Positions 45,874-56,598 of a DNA stretch of 64,000 bases are shown one piece after another (positions within the stretch are counted from its first letter, which is position 1; every line of letters starts with the position of its first letter). Source of the stretch: Silene conica. Its lineage: Eukaryota > Streptophyta > Magnoliopsida > Caryophyllales > Caryophyllaceae. The translations under genes were made by a program, and so were the position numbers. The notes beneath the pieces were generated by a model, which was given only the letters and a program-made list of their open reading frames with translations, did no database searches and was not told the origin of the DNA. The stretch is taken from the NCBI GenBank assembly GCA_029255685.2, contig CM055311.2:1722269-1786268 (forward strand), read 5' to 3'.

Positions 45874-46242
45874 TATTACTAAATTAAAGAAAATTACAAC
45901 AACAAAAATTATCAAATAATTAAATAGTTGGAAGGTTGAAAAGTAATTTTTTTCATTTTCTTCATTCTTTTTTGCTAATTTGGTAAACATATACTTGCTC
46001 ATTATTATCCTCTTCGTTTTAATTTACAACGATTGTAAGCAAGATTTATCGAATAAATTTATACCACTCATTCGTTAAGGGGTATAATTTTGTAGATGAA
46101 ATAGAATATTAGTTTTCAATTATAAAATAGAAAAAACAGAACACTATTAATAAATATTTATAGTTCCCTATTAGATCGGAAATATAAAAAAATTGACGAA
46201 AAAAAAATTTGTAAATGTATATTTTTAATAGGGACTAACATT
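45874..46242. other. unassigned AT-rich sequence
   Basis: No coding frame or repeat end is recognised in this stretch between the Helitron and the SINE fragment. Confidence 0.5.
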
Positions 46243-46397
46243 CTTGGCCCGAGTCCATGCCTAAATAGACTTCGAGCCTGTCACCCTCGGGTGGTTTACC
46301 TGGTGTATGTGGTTTGCAGGCTATCGCATATACCCACGGGTTTACCCGGTGCGCACCGAAGGTAGCGACTGCGGGTTCCCTCGTCACAAAAAAAAAA
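46243..46397 (+). repeat. SINE fragment (tRNA-derived, Au-like 3' body)
   Basis: A GC-rich island in AT-rich sequence. It starts at a B-box-like GGCCCGAGTCC and continues with GGTTTACCTGGTG, GGGTTTACCCGGTGCGCACC, GAAGGTAGCGACTGCGGGTT, CCCTCGTCAC and a short A-run, a 3' body I recognise from plant tRNA-derived SINEs. No A box is visible, so it looks 5'-truncated. No clear target duplication. Confidence 0.65.
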
Positions 46398-47365
46398 TGA
46401 ATTAACAATAACCGTTCAACAGATTTAAAACTCGAATCATAAACTGTATAATTTTATAGTTAAGATCCTTAACTGAAATAAACTCCGATTATTAAGTTTT
46501 TTCTCTAGGGTTAACTCGAATAAGATATGGGCGTGGTGAAGACCGCCACAATGAGAACAACTACGGTACGTCGGTACCTGGTCCATGAGATTGAACTTGA
46601 CTTGAACTGACCTCTAGAATGTTATGCTCTGTATCTCTTAATATTTTTTACATGGTGGTGCTTTCATTCACCCAACATTTTGCCTTGGATATGCTCATAT
46701 GCACAACCTTCTTAAATACAGCAACAAGTTTTTGTGTTTTAGATATTTCAGCCATGCGACGAGTACAGTATTTTGTTTTTAGATAGCCAATTGTTAAAAG
46801 CAGTTATTACGACAACTATACTATCCAACTTATTATTTGGTCCGTCATTTTACTCATTAATTATCATATGAATTTAGTACAAATACCATGTATATGTGGA
46901 ATAAAGTATTTTAATATTAATTTTATTTTATTTCACTTATCTACCAATATGAGAGTAAGTTATTTTCTCCGATTTTATATTTTTTTTTCTCTATTTTCTT
47001 ATTCAGTTATTCGGATTTTCTTTCATATTTCCTTTTTTAGGATGATTTGTATGGCTCAAATTCAATAGCATGTGGTGCAATGTGTTTTGTTTGGTCCAAA
47101 TTTCTTTTCTTATTTCTTGTGCAAAAACAAACCGCAAATTCTATTATAGAATCATCTCACGTGCGACCAAAAAAATTATAACCTCTTTTTTGATAAATAG
47201 CGATCATTTTTGGGTAAATAATGACTATTTTTTATGACTAAAAAATGAAAAAAAAAAATTCAAGGTAATCACTATTTACTAAAAAGTGGTCACTATTTAA
47301 CAAAAGGTGGTCATATCATCATTATTCATTATTCATCATTATCATCATTATTCATTATTCATTAT
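46398..47365. other. unassigned sequence with low-complexity stretches
   Basis: No gene is recognised. A T-rich block at about 46970-47035 resembles 48318-48382 in diverged form. A CATTATT-type microsatellite occupies about 47325-47370. Frames of 66 codons or fewer appear to be chance. Confidence 0.5.
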
Positions 47366-48248
47366 TCATTATATATATTAAAGAATCTTGTAAAAGCGCT
47401 TATGTGGCACAATGTGGTTTTAAAATTAGTCTAACAGAGCTCTCTCATTCAACCTCAGAATTTTAGTTTTTTACGACCAATAACGTGAACAATAGTAGCC
47501 ATCTCACCTTCCATTAACCGATTTTTACATTCTTTCCATTTTCTGCAATATATCGAATATAATTATCTTAATTTTGTTTCTTTAATTAATTTACATATAT
47601 CCTTTTTTGACAGGAAATTTACATATATTTTAAAGTTCTCAAATCTGAATTTTATAATTTTCTTCTTTAACTATGTCTTAATAGTTCCACTTTTATACCG
47701 CCTCACAATTATTACTCCTATTAACATTATCATATGTTATTTTATTATATATTATCAACAATTTTTTCAAATGTACTTATACAAATATATTAATTTTTTT
47801 TTTTTCGTTTTTATTTTAAGTATACATGTTCAATAAATAAAATTTTTGGTTATATATATAGTAAATATAATTTGTCGTCTTCTTTTAAAATAAAACTACA
47901 CAACCCCATGATTTTTCACGGATGTTACACTAGAAAATAAAATGCTGAAGACAGACCTTCATTATGAATGAGAGACCTTCATTATGCCAGGACTGTGTTG
48001 GTTGTAAGAACGTAGTTTTATGCCCGCCATTTTACAGAATTTGAAATATCAACACTGACATTAACTCACCATTATTTTTTCAATAAGTTTAACAACTTTA
48101 AGACACTTACAAAATATTAAAAGATCCTGATAAAACGAAAAATTCAAGGTGTACTTATAAACAATTTAAATTATATATAAACTATAATTTGTCGTCTTCT
48201 TTTAAAAAAAATACACAACCCCGTGATTTTTCACGGGTGTTACACTAG
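47366..48248 (+). mobile_element. Helitron-type non-autonomous element with two 3' ends
   Basis: The 3' end has CCCGTGA, loop TTTT, TCACGGG (48220-48237) and then TGTTACACTAG followed by T (48245-48248), a standard Helitron terminus. A diverged copy of the same end, including upstream TTTGTCGTCTTCTTTTAAAA, lies at about 47865-47933. The 5' end is tentative at TCATTATATATATTAAAG next to a microsatellite. No coding frame. The segment 47934-48160 between the two ends may be captured flank. Confidence 0.65.
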
Positions 48249-48423
48249 TTTTACCAAAAAACACAGGAAAACGGTTGCATAGAAGATTTGCTGAAAAGAA
48301 AAGGAAGCAAATATTATCGCATATTTTATATTTTCTTCTCTATTTCCTTATTGAGTTATTTGAGTTTTCTTCCATATTTTTGAAGTAAAAAAGATCTAAT
48401 AAGGCGGAATAAACAAACTACTT

Positions 48424-48835
48424 TGTTTCTTATTAGAAAATAAAGATCGTAATATTGTAAAAGTATAAATCAAGAATACCTTATAAATTAGGCTTAACAA
48501 CGTGTACAAGTACAATTGTTATTGTGGCTCCGTCTTGAGATAGAACCCTCTATCAATAGTTCACGTAGTGATGATTGAGAATAGATTCTAGTCTAATACC
48601 CTTTTGTGTGAGATTTTCTTGTCGTGTTTTGTTAAAAAATAAAAGAAAGAAAACACATTTTTTCTTCTTTTCAGTTTAACGTTTTATCAGTCAGGAAGAA
48701 TAAGCTGATCTAATATACACCTTTTATCTCATTCAACCAGATAAGGAAAGGGATCTCATCATTTCCTCAATTGAGGCAAGCAAATAATATATTCCAAATC
48801 ATTCTTATTTATTTCTTTCACAACCATATTCATAT
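48424..48835 (-). repeat. copia LTR, distal part (left of LINE)
   Basis: Continues the LTR interrupted at the LINE target site. Its end is set tentatively at 48424, where the minus strand reads GAAACA, because LTRs end in CA. The other LTR is outside the window, so the limit is unconfirmed. Confidence 0.5.
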
Positions 48836-48851
48836 AATATCATACCATATG
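48836..48851. repeat. LINE target duplication (left), 16 bp
   Basis: AATATCATACCATATG, identical to 61855-61870. Confidence 0.93.
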
Positions 48852-48867
48852 TGTTGCTAGAGATAAC

Positions 48868-48975
48868 ATGGGCCCTTGGTTGTGGATGGGAGACTTTAAT
48901 ACTGTTCTGTCTCCTCTTGAAAGGCTTGGTGGCAATACTACTGAGTTAGAAATGGAACAATTCCAAGAATGTGTT
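48868..48975 (+). pseudogene. LINE ORF2 endonuclease fragment (left of insertion)
   Basis: Reads GPWLWMGDFNTVLSPLERLG, containing the GDFN motif of the LINE apurinic-like endonuclease, then ELEMEQFQECV. The same reading frame resumes right of element B at 58950, which supports simple insertion without loss of LINE sequence. Confidence 0.88.
48971..48975. repeat. target duplication GTGTT of element B (left)
   Basis: Identical to 58945-58949. Confidence 0.95.
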
Positions 48976-51268
48976 TGTAATACCTCGCATTTTGGGTCAC
49001 GACTTGATGTATACGATAGTTTTCTTTTTACAAAATCGTTTGTTTATTAGTCTTGTTTGCACTCGTTTTTGCGAGGTGTTTTAGACTTAGGTGGGACTCG
49101 AAGTGGGGATCTAGTTGTCTTATTTTAATTATGGTAGTATGGTGTTGCTAGGGCTCGAACTTGAGACCTATTGAGTGCCTTGTGTGGGCCTCGATAAGTG
49201 TGACAAGAGACAGCCCACACGGATCTTTCAAGAGTAGCAAACAACAGCTCTTATGCCGCCTTATTTAGTAGGCTTTTCCATAACCTAAACCCTACTCAAA
49301 ACGAGATCTGACTTCACCAAAACCTAGCCGCCACCTTAGAGAAGAGAAGAGACCTGTTCACGGTGGTAGTGAGCCGTCCTAGGGTATCTCGATCAGGCCA
49401 AGAACACGGTATGATCACCACGACCTCTGTAAACTCAGTTTTATGCTTAGTCTTTGTCGTCTGTTTAAGGGAATGCATATGCGTTTATTACTGGTTATTT
49501 TTACATAAGTTTATACTATATTGTATGTAGGGTACATGTTGGTCCTTGGAGTTGTGTCGTTGGTTGTTTTTACACATGTTCGAAGGTGGTAAACACGGTG
49601 TCAGGGAAAGGGAAAAACACGTTTTCAACAGTGTGGTCTGGATGCGTTTTTATAAACAGTTTCTAGTTTTAGTTTTATGTCTTTCATCTTGGGTCTCGGG
49701 GTGTTTAGACAGGTGGTGTATAGGGGTATCATGTGGTGGTGGTCTCAGGGTATGTTGGTGTCTGGTCGTGGTGGTACAGGGTGGTTTGTCAGGGGTGGTT
49801 GTGAGGGTGTGTCTGTTGTTGTTCAGTGTTGACTGTTTCAGGCGGGTACATGGGTGTTTGGGGGTGGTAGCAATGAGGACTCGGGGGAGGTCAGAGCCAT
49901 GCTACCACCATGTCTAGAGTCTGGAGTCCAAGGGTGATGTTGGTGGTCACGGTTGTTGGTAGTGGTGGCAGAGTCGGCGTCGTGGTGAAGGCAAAGTCGG
50001 GTGGTCAGGACTGTAGGTGAGGAACCAGGCCTGATCCAGGCCATGGTTCAACCCACCGGCGGTGGTCGGTCAGATGGCTAGTGGTTTTGGTGGTAGAAGG
50101 CAGTCGGGGTGTTGGGTCGGTGGCCGCTAGTGGTGGTTGGACGTGTCTAGGTGGCGCTTTAAGGTGGCTGTTTACTATTGAGTCACGGGTTGAGCGGGGG
50201 TTGTTCGTGTAATGTCGTTTGTCTCATTTTATTTTCTTTTTAATTCCCTTTTATTATTTATTCCTATTGAATTATATACATAAATACATTTGAATAGTTA
50301 TGGTAATGTTGTTAATAGTGGTATTCATGTTATTTTAATTAAGGAAATGATTTTGTGATATAATTAGTATTTATGGGGTAGTATTTTATTAATGGTAAAG
50401 ACTCAAATTTGAATTTCAAAACCCAAGTGTTTATTTAATTTTAGAGGTTACTATTTTTAGAAGCTTTCTAAATATAGGAAGTGTCTATAAATGGAAATGT
50501 GTATACGTATTACGAGAGTAGGAAGTTTATTAATTAAGTAATATACTTTTAGGTGGAAGTTTTCGTGTGGAGCACTTTTGAGAACGGTTGTGCATTTTGC
50601 CATTTTCTTCTGCAATTACGAGGTAGGGGAATACTACATATATGAGATGTGTAATCTGTTTATTGGTTGATATTAATCATGTTCATATATATTGTTATAT
50701 GATTGGTATATTGTGATATATAATTCGGTGATACGATATGGTGCGAAGATAAAGGGTCTGTGTTTGGTGCGGAGATAAAGGGTCTGTGTTTGGTGCGGAG
50801 ATAAAGGGTCTGTGTTTGGTGCGGAGATAAAGGGTCTGTGTTTGGTGCGGAGAAAAAGGGTCTGTGATTCGGAGTGGAGAAGTTCAGCTTTCTATTTATA
50901 GTAATGTGGTTTATTTACAGTTTTCTCTACTCAACCTTGTGGTTGACCCTGTGTATTCGTGATCACCTGTGATGAACCAATTTTGGGGAGCAGAATGACA
51001 GGTGGCTGAGACTAAGGGGGAGCTATGGGAGGAAGAGCTTGGATCCGGACCAGTTTAGATGTCTAGATCGCCTTAGTCAGTTTAAATGAGTTGTACTTTA
51101 TTTATGTTAAGACTTTTGGTTACGGATGTAAGGACAAACTTGAGTTAATTGCTATTTAAAGTATTGTTATCTTCCTTTGTATCTACTGCCTCGGGAAACC
51201 GGGATGGTAACACCTTTATTTATCTGAGGAGTCCTAGTACAGGCCCTTAAATAAATGGGGGTGTTACA
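48976..51268 (+). repeat. 5' LTR of element B
   Basis: 2293 bp from TGTAATACCTCGC to GGGGGTGTTACA. It contains AAACCCTA-type gene-like leader words, a G/T-rich region, a 5-unit 26-bp repeat (50740-50869), hairpin 1 (50931-50946) and hairpin 2 (51190-51203). Confidence 0.95.
50740..50869 (+). repeat. 26-bp minisatellite, five units, B 5' LTR
   Basis: Five exact-length units containing GGTGCGGAGATAAAGGGTCT. The first and last units each carry variants. The 3' LTR has seven units (58364-58545). Confidence 0.95.
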
Positions 51269-51271
51269 AAG

Positions 51272-51283
51272 TGGTATCTGAGC
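51272..51283 (+). promoter_or_regulatory. primer-binding site of B
   Basis: TGGTATCTGAGC, a near-match to the initiator-Met site used by A, B' and C+, three bases after the LTR end. Confidence 0.9.
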
Positions 51284-51816
51284 GAACGATCCTCAGGCCT
51301 AACCTAATGAACCAAATGAATGTAGGAGAGTCTAAATAAAATGAACCCCCGGGATAGGACTGTTAGGAGCACACTAAAGGGGAAGTATGAGTCTGGGGCC
51401 CCCTCACACCGAACCATAGGCCCTATCAGTTTTACCCGGGAACCCAGAGTGCATATACGAGAGAAAGGGTAGAATAGGAGGTGGTGGAAGTGATAGCATA
51501 TTGTGATAAGTATGTTATGGGAATTCTGAGTATATTTGACTTTGGAAAAGCCGGAAGGGGCATGAGCATGAATGAATCTTCATTTGTTTGAATAAAAGGT
51601 GTATATTGTGGTGGTATGTTAAGTGATTTGAAACATGCTAGTAATTCTTCTTTCATCATGTCTAGTGATACGCGGTTATGTGATCCCTGAGCCATGTTAT
51701 AGAAGAAAACTACTCTATATAATAAGTGTTTATAGATTTTAATGCTTAGGGAACATAGCCCTAAACCAAATGGGTACCCATGTACGTCGGGACTCATTTC
51801 TTTCTTGTTTTATAGT
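51284..51816 (+). other. leader of element B
   Basis: Untranslated leader containing AACGATCCTCAGGCCTAA and the GGGGCCCCCTCACACC block (51395-51410) shared with A and B'. It ends at the gag start (ATG at 51817). No gene. Confidence 0.85.
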
Positions 51817-54800
51817 ATGCCTCCGCGAAGAGATAATGCCGTTAACATCACACAAGAGGAGTTAGACCAATTACGAGCTGAGAATGCGGCTCTAAAGGCC
51901 AAACGTATGGACTCCGCTAAGATGAGCACGATAATTGCAAGGCACCACCCCACCCAATTCACCGGGGAGGGTGAGCCTCATTTGCTGGGGGCCTGGTGCA
52001 GAGAATTCAGTAACTTATTCGAACTGGTGGATTGCCCCGAAGAACTGAGGGTGGACCAGGCTGCCCACTATCTGAGGGGTATGGCTGGAGACTGGTGGAC
52101 CGCGAATAAGGGAGAGATCCGGGAAGCAGCTACAGAGGATGGAACCGCATTTGTTCCTTGGGACGCATTCAAGGGGGTCTTGAACGAGGTGTTTCTACCA
52201 GAATTCCAAAAGAGCAAGCTGAGGGAGGAGTTCGACTCATTTAAGATGTCGGAGGACATGACCGTAGAGGCTTACTACAGGAAATTCATCCAGTTGGTGC
52301 ACTACGTGGGAGACATGGGTTTCGACGATGCCATGCTAGCAATGAAATTTGAGAGAGGGTTATCAATCGCAGTCAGGAAGAGACTGATTGCAGCTCCGCC
52401 CACCACAGTCCGTGACATCTATTTAAGGGCTGGGGCGGCGGAGAGGCTTTCGGATATGATCAAAGAGGACAAGAAGTCCAAGTCAGAAAAGAGGAAGGCT
52501 GAATCAGTAGCTGAGGGTTCAGGATCGAAAAAGCAGAGCTCTAACAAGTTCAGTGGGTACTTCGGGAGTAGTGCCTCTGGTGGTGGGAGGAACCAGAGTG
52601 GGGGCAACTTCAGGAGTGGAGGTTCTGGTAGTGGTTCAGTGGGAGTGGTCTGTTTCGGCTGCGGGAAAATTGGGCACAAGCAGGCAGTATGTCGCTCTTC
52701 TGGAGGGAATCAGTCCGGGGGTTATCGCACGCCTACATCCGGATATCAGGGATCCCGCACTCAGTCCTATGGTAGCGGCGGCTATCGCACACCCACATCA
52801 AACTACGGTGGGGGTGCGAAGTCTGGAGGGAGCAGCAATTTCCAGAGGAACTTCAACAGCTATCAGAACCGCTCGCACCAGAACGAAAGCTATAGGAATG
52901 GAGGTAACCAGAAGACAGGAGCAGAGGGAAGCCAACAGGCTGGGACATCTAGTGCCAGTCAAAGTGGGGCCAAGTCAAGTGGCAAGCTCTTTGCCATGGG
53001 AAAGCAGGCAGCTCAGGAGGATGCGCATGTGGTAACCGGTACTTTTCTTGTGAACTCTAAACCTACTTTCGTACTTTTCGATTCTGGTGCCACCCATTCG
53101 TTTGTGTCTAGGGATCATGTTAAGGCTTTGGGACTGGAGAGATTCGACTGGGTCGCAGATTCAGTGACCATACCTTCAGGAGAGTCAATAGCTTGTAATA
53201 GAGTTTATGGAAGTATACCCATTAAAATCGGGGAAGCAATTTTCTATTGTGACCTCATAGAGTTTCCACTGGGGGGCTTTGAGGTGATTCTGGGAATGGA
53301 CTGGCTAGGGAAGTATCGAGCTTTCATCGACTGCTATCAAAAGAAAATTTCCTTGAAAGGACCTAAGGGGGTGAGGGTGTCTTACAAGGGATATCGAATC
53401 AAACCAAAAATCAAATTCATTTCTGTCAACACCTTGAAGTCTAGTTTGAGGAAAGGAGAGAGCCTGATCTTGTGCCAAATGTGGAATTGTGAGGCTGAGA
53501 CTCCCAAGACTAGTGAAATACCAGTGGTACGGGAGTTTGCGGGAGTATTCCGAGATGACGTTCCAGGGTTACCACCGAGGAGGGAAGTGGAATTTTCCAT
53601 TGACCTAAAACCTGGGGCGGGACCAATATCTAAGTCACCGTACCGCATGGGACCAAAAGAAATGGAGGAGTTGAAGAAGCAATTGGATGAGCTAGCTGAG
53701 AAAGGGTTCATCCGACCCAGTGTGTCGCCCTGGGGAGCACCTGTTCTATTTGTGAAGAAGAAGGATGGGAGTTTGAGGTTGTGTGTAGACTACCGAGAGC
53801 TAAACAATGTAACCATCAAGAACCGTTATCCTTTGCCGAGAATTGACGACTTGTTCGATCAGTTAAGTGGAGCTGGGGTTTTCTCCAAGATTGATTTGAG
53901 ATCCGGGTATCATCAGTTGAGGATAAAGGATGAAGATATTCCGAAGACCGCTTTCCGAACGAGGTATGGCCACTATGAATTTGTGGTTATGCCCTTTGGA
54001 TTGACTAATGCTCCAGCCGTGTTCATGGACTTGATGAATCGAGTCTTCACTCTGTATCTAGACAAGTTCGTGGTGGTATTCATAGATGATATCCTGGTAT
54101 ATTCTAAGAATGCAGAAGAGCACGAGGATCATTTGAGGAAGGTACTTCAGACTTTGGAGGAGCATAAGCTCAATGCTAAGTTAAGTAAATGCGAGTTCTG
54201 GTTGGAGAAAGTGGCGTTTCTAGGACATGTCATTTCCAAAGAGGGGGTATCTGTTGACCCTAGTAAAATTGAAGCTGTGACTAAGTGGCAAAGTCCGAAG
54301 AATGTGAGTGAGATCCGAAGTTTTCTGGGGTTAGCAGGTTATTACCGGAGATTCGTCAAAGACTTTTCAAAGATAGCAAAGCCGTTGACATCGTTAATGA
54401 GGAAGGAGAACCGTTTTGTATGGGATGAGAGTTGTGAGAAGGCATTCCTAACCCTTAAGGAACGCCTGACAACAGCTCCTATCCTTGCCTTGCCAGTTGG
54501 GAGTGATAACTTCGAAGTTTATACTGACGCTTCGAAGCATGGGTTGGGTTGTGTGTTAATGCAGAATGGGAGAGTAATAGCATATGCGTCTCGCCAGTTG
54601 AAGACCTATGAAGAAAATTATTCGACGCATGATTTGGAATTAGGCGCTGTGGTCTTTGCATTGAAATTGTGGCGTCATTACCTTTATGGAGCCACTTTTA
54701 AGGTGTTTTCTGATCATAAGAGCCTGAAATATATCTACACCCAAAAAGAGTTGAACATGAGGCAGAGGAGGTGGATAGAGTTGATCGGAGATTATGATAT

Positions 54801-56415
54801 GCAGATTGTCTACCACGAGGGCAAGGCGAATGTGGTAGCTGACGCTCTAAGTAGGAAGTCAGTACATGCTTTGAGTTGTGCCAGATCCAGAGTGAGGTTG
54901 CATGACGAATTAAGAGAGATGGGAATTTTTATGATCCGGAAAGGGGATACCCTTGGTGATTTGACAGGGGAGCCCGAGCTGTATGGGGAGATTCGGGAGT
55001 TACAGAAGAACGATGAGAAAATCCAGAAGTGGCGTTTGATGGTGGAAAATGGGGTTGGTGATGAGGCATCCAAGTTCAGTATTCATACCGACGGTAGTTT
55101 GAGGTTCAGTGGGCGATGGTGTGTACCAAATGTTGAGGAGCTAAAGAAGAAGATCCTGACTGAAGCTCATGCTACCCCTTATTCCGTTCACCCAGGGGGT
55201 GATAAGCTGTATAAGGACCTTAAGAAGACGTTCTGGTGGCCTAACATGAAGAAGGAAGTTGCAGAGTTTGTCTCGAGGTGTTTGACGTGTCAACGAGTGA
55301 AAGGGGAGCATAAGAGACCTCAAGGGAAGGTGCAACCGTTAGATGTGCCAGAGTGGAAGTGGGAGAACATTTCGATGGACTTTATCGTGGGGTTGCCTCG
55401 AACTCAGAGGGGCAACAACATGATTTGGGTGATCGTGGATCGTTTGACCAAGTCGGCTCACTTTATTCCCATGAAAGATACCTGGAGTAAAGCCGAGTTG
55501 GCTAAGTCATATGTTTAGAATGTAGTCAAACTACATGGCGTACCCAAGGACATTGTTTCAGATCGAGACTCGAGGTTTATATCCAGATTTTGGCAGGAGT
55601 TGCAGGCTGCTTTGGGTACCCAGTTGAAGATGAGTACAGCTTTTCATCCGGTTACTGACGGTCAGACTGAGAGGACGATTCAGACTCTTGAGGACATGTT
55701 GAGGGCGTGCGTACTTGAGTTCGGAGGATCTTGGGAGGACCGATTGGGGTTGATAGAGTTTTCGTATAACAACAGCTATCATGCCAGTATTGGGATGGCT
55801 CCTTTTGAGGCGTTGTATGGGAGGAAGTGTCGGAGCCCTGTGTGTTGGGATGATCGGGCTGATGTGGTGACTTTAGGGCCAGATATGATTCAGGAGATGG
55901 TGGAGCAGGTTCAGATTATTCGACAGAGAATGAGGGCCGCTCAGGATCGACAGAAGAGCTATGCCGATCTGAAGAGGAGCGATATTTCATTTGAGGCCGG
56001 AGAGAAGGTACTACTGAAAGTCTCTCCGATGAAGGGTGTGATGAGATTTGGCAAGCGTGGCAAACTGAGTCAGAAATTTATTGGACCATTTGAGATTTTG
56101 GACAGAGTTGGGGAGGTGGCATACCGATTAGCTTTACCTCCAGCGCTATCCAAAGTCCATAATGTGTTCCATGTGTCACAGTTGAGGAAATATGTGAATG
56201 ACCCATCACATGTGCTTCAGCACGAGGTGATCGAGATAGACGAACAGTTGACATACATTGAGACTCCGAAGGAAATTCTGGACAGGAAGGTACGGAAAAC
56301 TCGCAATGGGGAGACGTCCTTGGTAAAGGTCCTGTGGACAAATCATAATCAGGAGGAGGCTACATGGGAGCCTGAGGCATTCATGAGAGAGCGTTATCCG
56401 CATTTGTTCGATTGA
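51817..56415 (+). pseudogene. B gag-pol region (Tekay/Del chromovirus type)
   Basis: Starts [19 protein letters not shown]. Approximate parts by residue: gag (1-270), one zinc knuckle ([14 protein letters not shown] near 279) inside a long G/S/N/Q-rich linker, protease ([10 protein letters not shown] near 420), RT ([20 protein letters not shown], and FIDD near 755), RNase H ([14 protein letters not shown] near 900), integrase zinc region ([25 protein letters not shown] near 1118-1165), core ([28 protein letters not shown]) and a chromodomain-like C-terminus ([24 protein letters not shown]). About one break is present. It is a possible protein source for relatives such as A if closely related intact copies exist elsewhere. 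Confidence 0.92.
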
Positions 56416-56425
56416 GGTACGTTAC

Positions 56426-56598
56426 GCGGACGTAACTTTTCTTTAAGGGGGGTGGAATGTAACATTCTGTGATTTCTGTGACTTAAGATTTAAGTGAACC
56501 TTTCTGTGTTTCAAGTTCGTTGAGTGGAAAGTTTGTCTTGTCACCTGGGTAAGGTGGAGGTAGAACTTCGGGACGAAGTTCTTTTAAGGGGGGAAGAC
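56426..56598 (+). promoter_or_regulatory. tandem PPT modules of B
   Basis: First module: hairpin TTACG, CGGA, CGTAA, then TTTAAGGGGGGTGGAATGTA. Second, functional module: GAACTTCG, GGA, CGAAGTTC (56563-56581), then TTTTAAGGGGGGAAGAC abutting the 3' LTR at 56599. Confidence 0.75.

Noticed and set aside
46868-47068. Short frame of 66 codons between the SINE and the Helitron
   Set aside because: Phe/Ile/Ser-rich product of T-rich sequence; no homology visible and no promoter or intron evidence.
49546-49917. Frame of 123 codons in the B 5' LTR (also 57169-57561)
   Set aside because: LTR sequence rich in G/T with no motif; the two copies are just the two LTRs.
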